NCBI GenBank assembly: GCA_002327405.1
Contig: DCVO01000052.1
Coordinates: 1 to 20,908, forward strand
Source: Thiobacillus sp. UBA2186
GTDB lineage: Bacteria > Pseudomonadota > Gammaproteobacteria > Burkholderiales > Thiobacillaceae
Length of the DNA stretch: 20,908 nucleotides
Direction: 5' to 3'
The notes under the pieces were generated by a model. It was not told the origin of the DNA. It searched no databases and saw only the letters and a list, made by a program, of their open reading frames with translations. The position numbers were made by a program, and so were the translations under genes. This document shows, one piece after another, positions 8,773 to 15,884 of this stretch. The stretch's first letter is position 1, and every line of letters begins with the position of its first letter.

Positions 8773-10461
8773 TTGCCACGCGAATTCATTCTGACCGAGC
8801 GCATCGCCTACTTCAGCATGGAGATCGCGCTGCGCCCGGACATTCCCACTTACAGCGGCGGCCTCGGGGTGCTTGCCGGCGATACCCTGCGCTCGGCCGC
8901 CGATCTGGATATCCCGCTGGTCGCGGTGAGCCTGTCAAGCCGTGCCGGCTATTTTCGCCAGCGCATCGACGAGGCAGGCCGCCAGCACGAGGAACCCGCC
9001 CCCTGGGATCCGGCCAGGTGGGCGCGCCCCCTGCAAGCAAGAGTAGCGGTGACCATAGAGGGCAGGGTGGTCTGGGTGGGGGGATGGCTATACATCCTGG
9101 AAGGCCACATGGGCGGCCGCCAGCCGGTGATTCTGCTCGACACCGACCTCGCGGAGAACAGCGAAGCCGACCGTCATCTGACTCATTATCTCTATGGCGG
9201 GGACGAGAGCTACCGGCTCAAGCAGGAGATCGTGCTCGGCATCGGCGGGGTTCGCATGCTGCACGCCCTGGGCTTTCGCATCCGCCAATATCACCTGAAC
9301 GAGGGCCATGCGGCCCTGCTGAGCCTTGAATTGCTGAATCTTTTTGCCCGTCCAAGCGAAGACTTGCGTCCGGGAGAGGGGCCTTACGATATCCCGCGCG
9401 TGCGGGAAATGTGCAATTTCACCACTCACACGCCGGTCGAGGCGGGCCATGACAAGTTCCCCTACGGGCAGGTCCAGGCCATTCTCGGGGATTTCATCGA
9501 TCTGCCGACCTTGAAACAGCTCGCCGGCGAAAACGAGCTCAACATGACCCGGCTGGCGCTCAATACCAGCGAATACGTGAATGGCGTGGCCAAGCGCCAT
9601 GCGGAAACCTCGCGCCACCTGTTCCCAGGCTACCGGGTACTGGCCATCACCAACGGCGTGCACCCTTATGCCTGGACGCATCCAGCGTTCGTCAAACTCT
9701 ATGACGAGCATCTGCCGGGCTGGTGCCACGAACCCGAACTGCTGGTGCGGGCCGACTGCTGCATTCCGGCCGAGAGCGTCTGGCAGGCACACCTTCAGGC
9801 CAAACGGGAACTCATCGAGCTGGTCAAGGCGCAGAGCGGGAAAAGCCTGGACCCCGAAGTTTGCCTGCTTGGGTTCGCCCGGCGCATGACCGCCTACAAG
9901 CGGCCAGAGCTGCTGTTCTCGGACCTTTCCCGCCTCAAGGCCATTGCTGGCCAGCGACCGTTTCAGATCGTCCTCGCGGGCAAGGCGCACCCCCGCGACC
10001 AGGAAGGCAAACGCGCCATCGAAGCCATCCATGCCCACATTCGCGAACTCGCCGACAGCGTGCCGGCAGTGTTCCTGCCCAATTACGACATGGAATCGGC
10101 CGCTGCCATGGTCTCGGGCGTCGACGTCTGGCTCAACACACCGCAGCCGCCCCTGGAGGCTTCCGGTACCAGCGGGATGAAGGCAGCCTTCAACGGCGTG
10201 CCGCACCTGAGCGTGCTGGACGGCTGGTGGGCCGAAGGCAGGATCGAGGGGGTAACCGGATGGGGCATCGGCAATGGCGATGCCGACGGGAATGACGCTG
10301 CCTCGTTATACGAAAAGCTGGAGCAAGTGGTTCTGCCGCTGTATTACGACAATCGGCCGGGCTGGATCGCAGTCATGCTGGGTGCCATCGCCAAGAGCGC
10401 ATCGATATTCAACAGCCACCGCATGATGCGTCGCTATGCCAGCGACGCCTATGTGCGATGA
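8773..10461 (+). CDS. Alpha-glucan (glycogen/maltodextrin) phosphorylase, short form, TTG start
   Basis: A 562-residue member of the short alpha-glucan phosphorylase family, which releases glucose-1-phosphate from alpha-1,4-glucans with pyridoxal phosphate. It has IAYFSMEIAL and YSGGLGVLAGD at the N-terminus, THTPVEAGHDKF (about 218-229), ITNGVH (292-297), and the cofactor-lysine region ASGTSGMKAAFNG with K470, followed by VLDGWWAEG. The N-terminal DUF3417-like region of longer relatives is missing. No ATG exists in frame before the conserved YFSMEIAL. TTG 8773, with AAGG at 8761-8764, is the most sensible start; the internal ATG at 8818 would cut into the core. It starts 51 bases after the copper operon and could be read through from it. 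It belongs to carbon-store metabolism rather than metal resistance. Confidence 0.9.
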   Translation: MPREFILTERIAYFSMEIALRPDIPTYSGGLGVLAGDTLRSAADLDIPLVAVSLSSRAGYFRQRIDEAGRQHEEPAPWDPARWARPLQARVAVTIEGRVVWVGGWLYILEGHMGGRQPVILLDTDLAENSEADRHLTHYLYGGDESYRLKQEIVLGIGGVRMLHALGFRIRQYHLNEGHAALLSLELLNLFARPSEDLRPGEGPYDIPRVREMCNFTTHTPVEAGHDKFPYGQVQAILGDFIDLPTLKQLAGENELNMTRLALNTSEYVNGVAKRHAETSRHLFPGYRVLAITNGVHPYAWTHPAFVKLYDEHLPGWCHEPELLVRADCCIPAESVWQAHLQAKRELIELVKAQSGKSLDPEVCLLGFARRMTAYKRPELLFSDLSRLKAIAGQRPFQIVLAGKAHPRDQEGKRAIEAIHAHIRELADSVPAVFLPNYDMESAAAMVSGVDVWLNTPQPPLEASGTSGMKAAFNGVPHLSVLDGWWAEGRIEGVTGWGIGNGDADGNDAASLYEKLEQVVLPLYYDNRPGWIAVMLGAIAKSASIFNSHRMMRRYASDAYVR

Positions 10462-10539
10462 ATCGATCACCCACGGCAATAGTTAAAGGGAGCCCAAAAT
10501 TCAGGCAGTTTGCCCCTCGGATTCCTACCCTCTACTTCT

Positions 10540-10555
10540 CATAATGTATATTATG
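10540..10555. repeat. AT-rich inverted repeat CATAAT-n4-ATTATG
   Basis: Six-base arms separated by GTAT, immediately followed by an AT-rich tract (TTAAATAAAATATTTA). It could be an operator or a chance palindrome. Confidence 0.35.
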
Positions 10556-10634
10556 TTAAATAAAATATTTACTGACACCTTGCAAGGCTACCAAACCATA
10601 CCAGCTTCATCGGTCCCGTCAAAGCGCGTTAACG

Positions 10635-10651
10635 GCAGCGTTTAGCGCTGC
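10635..10651 (+). repeat. Short perfect hairpin GCAGCG-n5-CGCTGC
   Basis: Six-base GC-rich arms around the loop TTTAG, downstream of the phosphorylase. No T-run follows, so it is not a standard terminator. Confidence 0.3.
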
Positions 10652-10755
10652 TCTACTCCCATTATTGAGTTCTGATCATCGGCCCGGCAACGAGGGCCTT
10701 CGACCACATAGCGAAAGTGCCACACCACTTATTTACTTGAGCGAATCATGAAGCT

Positions 10756-11313
10756 TTGCTTCTCGAAGCAGTTGTTGCATGCATGGATGCCAGACTCGAT
10801 GTCGAGGATCTTCTCGGCCTCCAGACCGGCGAAGCCCACATCATCCGCAATGCCGGCGATGTGGTGAAAGAAGACGCTATCCGTTGCCTGATCATTTCCC
10901 ACCACCTGCTGAACACCAATGAAATCATTCTCATCCATCACACGCGATGTGGCATGCTCGCTTTCACTGACGATTTGCTCAAGGCTGGCCTGCTAGAGGG
11001 TGATCCTGCGGCCGAAAAAGTGCTGGTCCAAGTGACTGGCCACCCATTCACAACGACAGGAAAAGCCTCGTCATCCCCCGTGGCCTTTCATCCCTTCCGC
11101 GGGCAGATCGAGCCGCTGGATTAACCCCGCACTGAAAAAAGCACGGAGAGACTGCAATGGGACGTGCGCCGTGGCATGTCAACGATTCTGAATCATCCGT
11201 GGATTCCAACCAGCGGGCCCGATGCGTGTACCGTGTGCGGTTTTATCTATGACGTGGATACCGGGAGGCTCGAAGAAGTGACTTATCCTGGGCCGATGGG
11301 CTCATTTGGCTGA
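10756..11313 (+). pseudogene. Decayed beta-carbonic anhydrase (clade D / COS hydrolase type)
   Basis: The frame from 10756 to the TAA at 11122-11124 carries the zinc-site motifs VVACMDARLD, AHIIRNAG and LIHHTRCGML. After that stop the same frame resumes with WDVRRGMSTILNHPW and GFIYDVDTGRLEEV to the TGA at 11311-11313, the normal C-terminus of this family. Between them the +1 frame reads NPALKKAR. This points to a base gained near 11120 and another lost near 11147. The N-terminus (about 40 residues) is missing, because a TGA lies in frame at 10738-10740 and only TTG 10756 is available. All zinc ligands survive, so decay looks recent. From memory the sequence most resembles the M. tuberculosis Rv1284 / Thiobacillus carbonyl sulfide hydrolase branch. 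Confidence 0.8.
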
Positions 11314-11350
11314 TTACATTGAATCTATCACCAGAAACCACAGGTAGGAA

Positions 11351-11372
11351 AGCGGGCCCAGTGGGGCCCGCT
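11351..11372 (+). terminator. Strong GC hairpin after the carbonic anhydrase remnant
   Basis: AGCGGGCCC (11351-11359) pairs perfectly with GGGCCCGCT (11364-11372) over a four-base loop, 37 bases after the remnant's stop. No T-run follows on either strand, so it is only terminator-like. Confidence 0.4.
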
Positions 11373-11630
11373 ATGAATAATGGGCATGGACTGAACCGAC
11401 TTATTTTTCATAAATATCAATCAACTACCAACAATCAATAATGTTGCAATAAAACATAATCGAAGGCCTGACTCGGTGGTCGGCCAAGCTGAAAAAACTG
11501 CACCTATTCCAACTGTTGAGCCATTTTTAATCTATGGCTGCTGCTGCAAATCCGGCAAGCGCACGATATTGTCCCTCTGCTCGCATTCCAAATGAATTGG
11601 ACAAAAGCCGAATAAGCATGTGCACAGTGG

Positions 11631-11716
11631 TTTCCCATAGGAAATACATGTTCTCGGGATCTGCACAATTCACCATTTTAAGATGATCTAACCTTTTGGG
11701 CCATTCCCTGTAGGAA
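11631..11716 (+). promoter_or_regulatory. Two candidate enhancer (UAS) sites for the sigma-54 activator
   Basis: Two related inverted repeats, TTTCC-CATA-GGAAA (11631-11644) and TTCC-CTGTA-GGAA (11704-11716), have centres about 72 bases apart, close to seven helical turns. They lie about 170 and 98 bases upstream of the predicted sigma-54 start, the usual range for NtrC-family enhancer sites. A matching activator is encoded downstream (13018-14601). Binding is inferred. Confidence 0.45.
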
Positions 11717-11781
11717 GTACGTGATCCCATGTTACTCGCAAAAATTAACGTATCCGTTTGTTTTTTATACAAAAAATAAAA

Positions 11782-11797
11782 TGGCACGGCTATTGCT
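11782..11797 (+). promoter_or_regulatory. Sigma-54 (-24/-12) promoter
   Basis: TGGCACG-GCTA-TTGCT matches the RpoN consensus TGGCACG-n4-TTGCW at every defined base, with 10 bases between the invariant GG (11783-11784) and GC (11795-11796). Transcription would start near 11808, leaving about 82 bases of leader before ATG 11890. Confidence 0.85.
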
Positions 11798-11889
11798 TTT
11801 ATAGCGATGCGGATCCACCTGCTGGCAATTATCCAAATGCCGAGGGTCGGACAACCGCTTTAACTCAAATTTTTAGATGGAGACGCAAA

Positions 11890-12546
11890 ATGACAACATT
11901 GAAGGACAAACTGAATGCGCGGACTGCTTCCTATGACCATTGGGCCCTGCGACGCCGCTATGGTCCGGAAGGCCACAACGATAGCAGCCTCTGGGTACTG
12001 GCCTGCATGGACGAGCGCCTGCCGGTGGACGAGGCCTTGGGGATTCGCGTGGACAGCCCAGCTGGCGGCGGCGACGCCCACTGCTTTCGCAATGCGGGTG
12101 GTATCGTCACCGACGACGCGATCCGGTCAGCCATGCTGACCTGCAATTTCTTCGGCACCAAGGAAATTGTCATTGTCCAGCATACCCAATGCGGCATGCT
12201 GTCCGCCAATGCCAACGACCTGGAACGAATGCTAAAGGAAAAGGGTGTGGATACGGAAAACTTGACTCTGGACCCTACCCTGCCCGAACTGAAGCTGGAC
12301 AAGGGTGGATTTTCCAAGTGGATCGGCATGATGGACGATGTGGATGTGACATGCATGCGTACCATCGAGACGATCCGCAATCACCCCCTGATTCCCAAGG
12401 ACGTGGTGGTCAGTGGCTGGATCTGGGAGGTGGAGACCCGCCGCCTGCGTGCGCCCACATTGGATGCCAAAGTGCGGGGGCGCGTGCCTGACGTCCGTTG
12501 TACGGACTTCGGAGTGAATCAGAAACAACCCCCGCGGTGGAGCTGA
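11890..12546 (+). CDS. Beta-carbonic anhydrase-like zinc enzyme under sigma-54 control (possible COS/CS2 hydrolase)
   Basis: A 218-residue protein with the beta-carbonic anhydrase zinc site: C39 and the D41/R43 dyad in ACMDERLP, then H98 and C101 in IVQHTQCGML, plus HCFRNAGGIVTDDAIR. The length fits the family. It is diverged: ten extra residues (about 53-62) precede the FRNAG strand, CMDERLP replaces the usual CMDARL, and the C-terminal SGWIWEVETRRLRAP is unusual. The family hydrates CO2, and some members instead hydrolyse COS or CS2. Substrate cannot be read from sequence, but a dedicated inducible promoter is unusual for a housekeeping carbonic anhydrase. GGAGA at 11879-11883 sets the start. 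A related broken gene lies upstream and a terminator follows, so it is a single-gene unit. Confidence 0.85.
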   Translation: MTTLKDKLNARTASYDHWALRRRYGPEGHNDSSLWVLACMDERLPVDEALGIRVDSPAGGGDAHCFRNAGGIVTDDAIRSAMLTCNFFGTKEIVIVQHTQCGMLSANANDLERMLKEKGVDTENLTLDPTLPELKLDKGGFSKWIGMMDDVDVTCMRTIETIRNHPLIPKDVVVSGWIWEVETRRLRAPTLDAKVRGRVPDVRCTDFGVNQKQPPRWS

Positions 12547-12576
12547 TCGGTCTTTAGGCATGTTGCACAAGCCCTG

Positions 12577-12616
12577 AAAAAAAGGACGCACCGCCCAAGG
12601 CGGTGCGTTCCTTATT
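12577..12616 (+). terminator. Intrinsic terminator, possibly bidirectional
   Basis: ACGCACCGCC (12586-12595) pairs perfectly with GGCGGTGCGT (12599-12608) over the loop CAA. It is preceded by seven A (12577-12583) and followed by TCCTTATT. The A-run would serve as a T-run on the other strand. Confidence 0.8.
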
Positions 12617-12641
12617 CGTATCGAATTAACCGGGGGTCCAT

Positions 12642-12914
12642 ATGCCGACATATGATTACCGTTGTGTGCAGTGCGGGACATCGTTCGAAGCCAGCCACGC
12701 CATGAGCGAGCCCGCGCCGGATTGTCCAAACTGTGGCGGACGAACAGAAAAAGTCATTCTTACAGCGCCGGCCATGCATGGCCAAATGGCGCGCGGGCGC
12801 GAGTTCGCCATGCGCTCACTGCTGACTCCTGGGACGAAAGCCGGCCCGAATGGTCATCGCCCGGGTTGTAGCTGTTGCGCGCCCCGTGCGACGAGTACAA
12901 ATAAGACGGATTGA
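12642..12914 (+). CDS. FmdB-family zinc-ribbon protein
   Basis: A 90-residue protein with the FmdB N-terminal zinc ribbon: MPTYDYRC, then CVQC (C8, C11) and CPNC (C28, C31). The tail is Gly/Pro-rich and adds three more cysteines (GCSCC, 75-79). FmdB was named from formamidase regulation in a methylotroph, and most relatives have no known role; regulation or metal binding is likely. The ATG at 12642 follows GGGGG at 12632-12636. The gene lies between the sigma-54-controlled enzyme and the sigma-54 activator, 33 bases after the terminator hairpin, and may be the first gene of a two-gene unit with the activator. A part in the same response is inferred from position only. Confidence 0.85.
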   Translation: MPTYDYRCVQCGTSFEASHAMSEPAPDCPNCGGRTEKVILTAPAMHGQMARGREFAMRSLLTPGTKAGPNGHRPGCSCCAPRATSTNKTD

Positions 12915-13017
12915 AACGCCTATTGGGCGGCATTTGCTAGGATAAAAATGTGGCTGTTGGCTTCATGACATTGTGGTACTACAACAGTGCCGCTCCCGTC
13001 TTTTTGAAGGATTGCCC

Positions 13018-14601
13018 ATGTCTCACGTATTGCTGTCCGAGCTGAGCCCACTCTCGTTTCTGCAAATGTTCGTCACCCAGAGCGTCAAGCTGGCGGGACA
13101 ACAGCCGCAAGAGGGCGCAGCCTGCCATAACCACATCCAGATTCTCGGACTGACCGCCAGCAGCTGCTTGGAGGCTCATGCCCGCCAACAGCTCGGCCTC
13201 TCTGGTGAAATCAACCGCGACCAATACACGGCGCTGGTCATCAACATCAAGAACCAGATCGGCGGTGGCTTTGCGCCGGCTGCGGGCGAGGCAGGCGCGG
13301 TCCGGGTGATGAACAGCCGCTGTCCCTTTGGCGACCGGGTCAAGGAGGCGCCGGAGCTTTGCCGCATGACCTCATCCGTGTTTGGTGGCATTGCCGCCCG
13401 TAATTTCGGCTACGCCAAGGTAGAATTGCGTCGACGTATTGCCACCAATGACGGCTGCTGCGAAGTGCTGATCTATACCGACCGGGAGGCGGCCCGGGAC
13501 AAATATGGCGACGAATACGCCAGTGATGACGGTGCCATCGTGTCCCGCATGGCCCTGGAAGACGTGACCGTGCGGGTAGCGGAGAAAATGGCGCAGATAT
13601 GGCGTCCCGCGAACGGCGACGCCCCCGATGGAGGTCGTGGCGGACCAGAGATCGTGGCCGAATCGCTGCCCATGCGCGAGGCTCTGGAAGCCGTCGAACT
13701 GGTGGCGCCAACCCTGGCCAATGTACTGATCACCGGCGAAACCGGCGTAGGCAAGGAAATCATCGCCCGTGCCGTCCATGCGCTCAGCAACCGCAGCGGC
13801 GGCAAGTTTGTCGCCGTCAACTGTGGGGCGATCCCGGACAATCTGATCGAGAGCGCCTTGTTCGGTCACGAGAAGGGGGCTTTCACAGGGGCGCACGAAA
13901 TGCGCCAGGGTGTGTTCGAGCGGGCTGCGGGCGGTACGCTGTTTCTCGACGAGATCGACAGCCTCCCGCTACTGTCCCAGGCCAACCTGCTGCGCGTGCT
14001 GCAGGAGAGCGAGTTCGAGCGGGTGGGCGGCAAACAGGTGCTGCGCGCGGATGTGCGCATCATCGCCGCATCCAATACGCCGATGGACAAACTTCTAGCT
14101 GGGGGTGGCTTCCGCCAGGATCTCTACTACCGGCTGAACGTCATGCCCATCCACATTCCGGCCTTACGGGAGCGGCGGGAAGACATCACCGCCTTGGTCA
14201 ATCACCTGCTGCCGCGCCTGGCAGCACATTATCGGCGCCCCCGCAAGGTGCTGGGCAGCCGGGCCTGGGGACAGGCCATGGCCTACGAATGGCCTGGCAA
14301 CGTGCGTGAACTGGAAAATGTACTGGAGCGGGCATTTCTGTTCGCCCGGGGACAGGTTATCGATGAGCTCGGCGTGCAGCTCCCTGACGATGCCGGCCTG
14401 CTGCAAGCGGAGGATCTGCGCAGGCGCAGGCAGAGCGCAGTTCGGGATATCGAGACCAAGACTCTGCGCGATGCCTTACGGCGTCAAGGCGGCAATGTAA
14501 GCGCAGTAGCCCGCGAGATAGGCATCACGCCCCGAGCGGTTCATCAGAAGTTGCGAAGCTACCATATCGACGCAGGCGCTTATCGCAAACCAAGCAAATA
14601 A
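13018..14601 (+). CDS. Sigma-54-dependent activator with Cys-rich MetOD1/V4R-like sensory domain
   Basis: A 527-residue bacterial enhancer-binding protein. The N-terminal half (about 1-195) is a sensory region with CPFG (102-105), ELCRMTSSVFGGIAARNFGYA (114-133) and DGCC (145-148). It resembles the methanogen output domain (MetOD1) or a V4R-like ligand domain, and its conserved cysteines suggest metal, heme or thiol sensing (inference). The AAA+ domain has Walker A GETGVGKE (240-247), the sigma-54-contacting GAFTGA loop (287-292) and Walker B TLFLDEID (307-314). A Fis-type helix-turn-helix ends it (GNVSAVAREIGITPRAVHQKL). ATG 13018 with GAAGGA at 13006-13011 is preferred over GTG 12973. The promoter at 11782 and the inverted repeats at 11631 and 11704 are its obvious local targets. 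Confidence 0.92.
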   Translation: MSHVLLSELSPLSFLQMFVTQSVKLAGQQPQEGAACHNHIQILGLTASSCLEAHARQQLGLSGEINRDQYTALVINIKNQIGGGFAPAAGEAGAVRVMNSRCPFGDRVKEAPELCRMTSSVFGGIAARNFGYAKVELRRRIATNDGCCEVLIYTDREAARDKYGDEYASDDGAIVSRMALEDVTVRVAEKMAQIWRPANGDAPDGGRGGPEIVAESLPMREALEAVELVAPTLANVLITGETGVGKEIIARAVHALSNRSGGKFVAVNCGAIPDNLIESALFGHEKGAFTGAHEMRQGVFERAAGGTLFLDEIDSLPLLSQANLLRVLQESEFERVGGKQVLRADVRIIAASNTPMDKLLAGGGFRQDLYYRLNVMPIHIPALRERREDITALVNHLLPRLAAHYRRPRKVLGSRAWGQAMAYEWPGNVRELENVLERAFLFARGQVIDELGVQLPDDAGLLQAEDLRRRRQSAVRDIETKTLRDALRRQGGNVSAVAREIGITPRAVHQKLRSYHIDAGAYRKPSK

Positions 14602-14632
14602 GCCGGGCGCGAAAATTCCTTGCCAGAGGTGG

Positions 14633-14840
14633 TCAATGACGGCCGCCCATCCATCCCTCGGCGAGGCCGCCGGCACCCCAGACGGTCAGCACGCCCAGGC
14701 CGATCAGCAAGGTCTGTTGGGCTGTGTGTCTCAGCCCTACCCGCTTGTGCAGGCCGGGAATCAGGTCGGCTACCGCCACGTAGATCATGCCCGAGGCGGC
14801 CAAGGCCAGCATATATGGCAGCAGGTTATGCAGAGGGACC
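14633..14840 (-). pseudogene. C-terminal fragment of a ZIP-family metal transporter
   Basis: The last 65-70 codons of a ZIP divalent-cation transporter are preserved: LPYMLALAASGMIYVAVADLIPGLHKR and LLIGLGVLTVW, corresponding to the final membrane helices. The rest of the gene is absent. Upstream (higher coordinates) homology stops near 14840, exactly where the toxin gene begins on the other strand. The frame stays open to 15658, but that part is the shadow of the toxin-antitoxin genes. It looks like an old gene cut by insertion or deletion, and its edge marks the likely left end of the island. Confidence 0.75.
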
Positions 14841-14841
14841 A

Positions 14842-15447
14842 GTGAGCGACGAAAAAGAGATTCGCTGGGTAGGTTCCACCTACGACGACTTATTGGCATT
14901 CCCGGACGACCCACGTCGCTCCGCTGGTTTTCAGTTGGCCAAGGCCAAAGTTGGTTTGGAGCCGGATGACTGGAAGCCGTTCGATGATGTCGGGGCCGGC
15001 ACCAAGGAAATCCGCATTCGGGAGGCCAGCGGCATCTATCGGGTGATGTACGTTGCCAAGTTTGAGGAAGCCGTGTATGTCCTGCACTGCTTCCAGAAGA
15101 AGACGCAGGCGACCAGCAATCAGGACAAGGGTATTGCCGAGGCGCGCGCCTATCTCGATTCCCTGGTGCCGCCGTGGTCAACGCGAGAAAGGCACGGAAA
15201 TGAAGATCGACACCGAAATCCGCCACGTGACGAAGCCGGGAGCGAATCGCTTCCTGGAGCTTGGCTTCGCGCCCGCCGAGGCCAAGCGCTTGCAGGCAGC
15301 CTCCCGCAAGCAGATCAACGACACCCAGTTGCTGAAGCAGCAGTTGATGGACGAGCTGTCCGCCTGGATTGCCGAGCATCACCTGAAGCAGGCCGAAGCG
15401 GCCGAGATCCTGATGGTTTCGCGTCCGCGCGTATCCGATGTGGTTAA
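14842..15447 (+). CDS. HigB/Gp49-type (RelE superfamily) toxin, C-terminus extended by probable frameshift
   Basis: The first 110-115 residues match phage-derived Gp49-like/HigB toxins, which cleave mRNA on the ribosome. They include GFQLAKAKVGLEPDDWKPF, GTKEIRIREASGIYRVMYVAKF and AVYVLHCFQKKTQATS. The start is GTG 14842, with AGAGGGA at 14832-14838. The family normally stops at about this point. Here the frame runs on to the TAA at 15445-15447 (201 residues), reading out of frame through the antitoxin gene, with an Arg-rich tail that looks like shadow sequence. Restoring one G in AAAGGCACGG (about 15188-15197) would end the toxin at a TGA overlapping the antitoxin ATG, the common arrangement. 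So either a small mutation or a sequencing error has fused the tail. Confidence 0.8.
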   Translation: MSDEKEIRWVGSTYDDLLAFPDDPRRSAGFQLAKAKVGLEPDDWKPFDDVGAGTKEIRIREASGIYRVMYVAKFEEAVYVLHCFQKKTQATSNQDKGIAEARAYLDSLVPPWSTRERHGNEDRHRNPPRDEAGSESLPGAWLRARRGQALAGSLPQADQRHPVAEAAVDGRAVRLDCRASPEAGRSGRDPDGFASARIRCG

Positions 15448-15532
15448 CAGGAAGACGGCCAAGTTCACCATCGACACGCTGGTGGAAATGCTCAGCCGCA
15501 TCGGCAAGCCGGTCAAGCTGGCCATTGGTTGA
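15200..15532 (+). CDS. HigA-type XRE-family antitoxin
   Basis: A 110-residue protein with a helix-turn-helix of the HigA/XRE addiction-module type: HLKQAEAAEILMVSRPRVSDVV (about 56-77), followed by KFTIDTLVEMLSRIGKPVKL, which is typical of antitoxins paired with Gp49-like toxins. The N-terminal region (about 1-40) would bind the toxin, and the HTH would repress the shared promoter. ATG 15200 is preceded by GAAAGG. It lies inside the over-extended toxin frame. It converges on the CcbP-like gene with 19 bases between the stops. In this setting the pair probably stabilises the island. Confidence 0.88.
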   Translation: MKIDTEIRHVTKPGANRFLELGFAPAEAKRLQAASRKQINDTQLLKQQLMDELSAWIAEHHLKQAEAAEILMVSRPRVSDVVNRKTAKFTIDTLVEMLSRIGKPVKLAIG

Positions 15533-15551
15533 TGCGCACCGACCACTTCCA

Positions 15552-15884
15552 TCAATTCCCGCACCAGCGGCGGTAAGCTTCGATCCATTCCGTCCCCTCC
15601 GGCGGCGGATCAGGCATCGGCAGATCGAGGATCGGGATGGCTTGAGTTGATTTTCCACGCATGCATATCGCGACGATTTGATCGCGGCTGGTGATATCGA
15701 CCCTGGTCACCGTCACTGCCAGCCCGAGCACCCGTGTCACGAATGGCAGGGAGAGATTCTCTTCGATCATGGCAAAGAATCCGCCAGCCTGCTCCGATTC
15801 GTCATAGGCATCGGTGGTCGCCTCCTCGATGAGTTCATCCAGGTGTTTCGCGGTGAACTTCGTCGTCTTTCTCTCTTCCATCAT
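15552..15884 (-). CDS. CcbP-like (calcium-binding protein) family member
   Basis: A 110-residue acidic protein resembling CcbP, the cyanobacterial calcium-binding protein family. It has HLDELIEEATTDAYDESEQAGGFFAMIEENLSLPFVTRVLG and the conserved close PILDLPMPDPPPEGTEWIEAYRRW. In Anabaena, CcbP binds Ca2+ through surface acidic residues. Proteobacterial relatives are annotated only by similarity. ATG 15884 overlaps the stop of the 388-codon gene as ATGA (a second ATG follows at 15881), so translation is coupled and it is the last gene of the primase-helicase operon. A role in conflict or defence is suggested only by this coupling. Confidence 0.75.
   Translation of the reverse strand: MMEERKTTKFTAKHLDELIEEATTDAYDESEQAGGFFAMIEENLSLPFVTRVLGLAVTVTRVDITSRDQIVAICMRGKSTQAIPILDLPMPDPPPEGTEWIEAYRRWCGN

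Larger units (their letters stand above)
10462..10755. other. Non-coding gap upstream of the broken carbonic anhydrase
   Basis: No credible coding region on either strand. The segment is AT-richer than its neighbours. It contains CATAAT-4-ATTATG (10540-10555), a possible operator, and a GCAGCG-5-CGCTGC hairpin (10635-10651) without a T-run. It probably once held the promoter and N-terminus of the carbonic anhydrase remnant that follows. Confidence 0.5.
11314..11889. other. Long regulatory intergenic region upstream of the intact carbonic anhydrase
   Basis: These 576 bases hold the 11351 hairpin, an AT-rich stretch (about 11400-11460), two TTCC...GGAA inverted repeats, an A/T palindrome (TTTTTT-ATAC-AAAAAA, 11761-11776) and a sigma-54 promoter. 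The only long open frame (minus strand, GTG at 11787 to 11527, 86 codons) has no ribosome site and matches no family I know. I treat the region as non-coding. Confidence 0.6.

Noticed and set aside
9088..10206. Minus-strand open frame (372 codons) opposite the glucan phosphorylase
   Set aside because: Antisense shadow of a conserved enzyme; no ribosome site or recognised family.
11527..11787. Minus-strand 86-codon open frame starting at GTG
   Set aside because: No Shine-Dalgarno sequence, no recognisable family, and it covers the sigma-54 promoter and its candidate enhancer repeats. Conservation in relatives would reopen the case.
12915..13017. Sigma-54 promoter before the activator gene (GGGCGGCATTTGC)
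   Set aside because: The GG to GC spacing is nine or eight bases instead of ten, and flanking bases do not fit.
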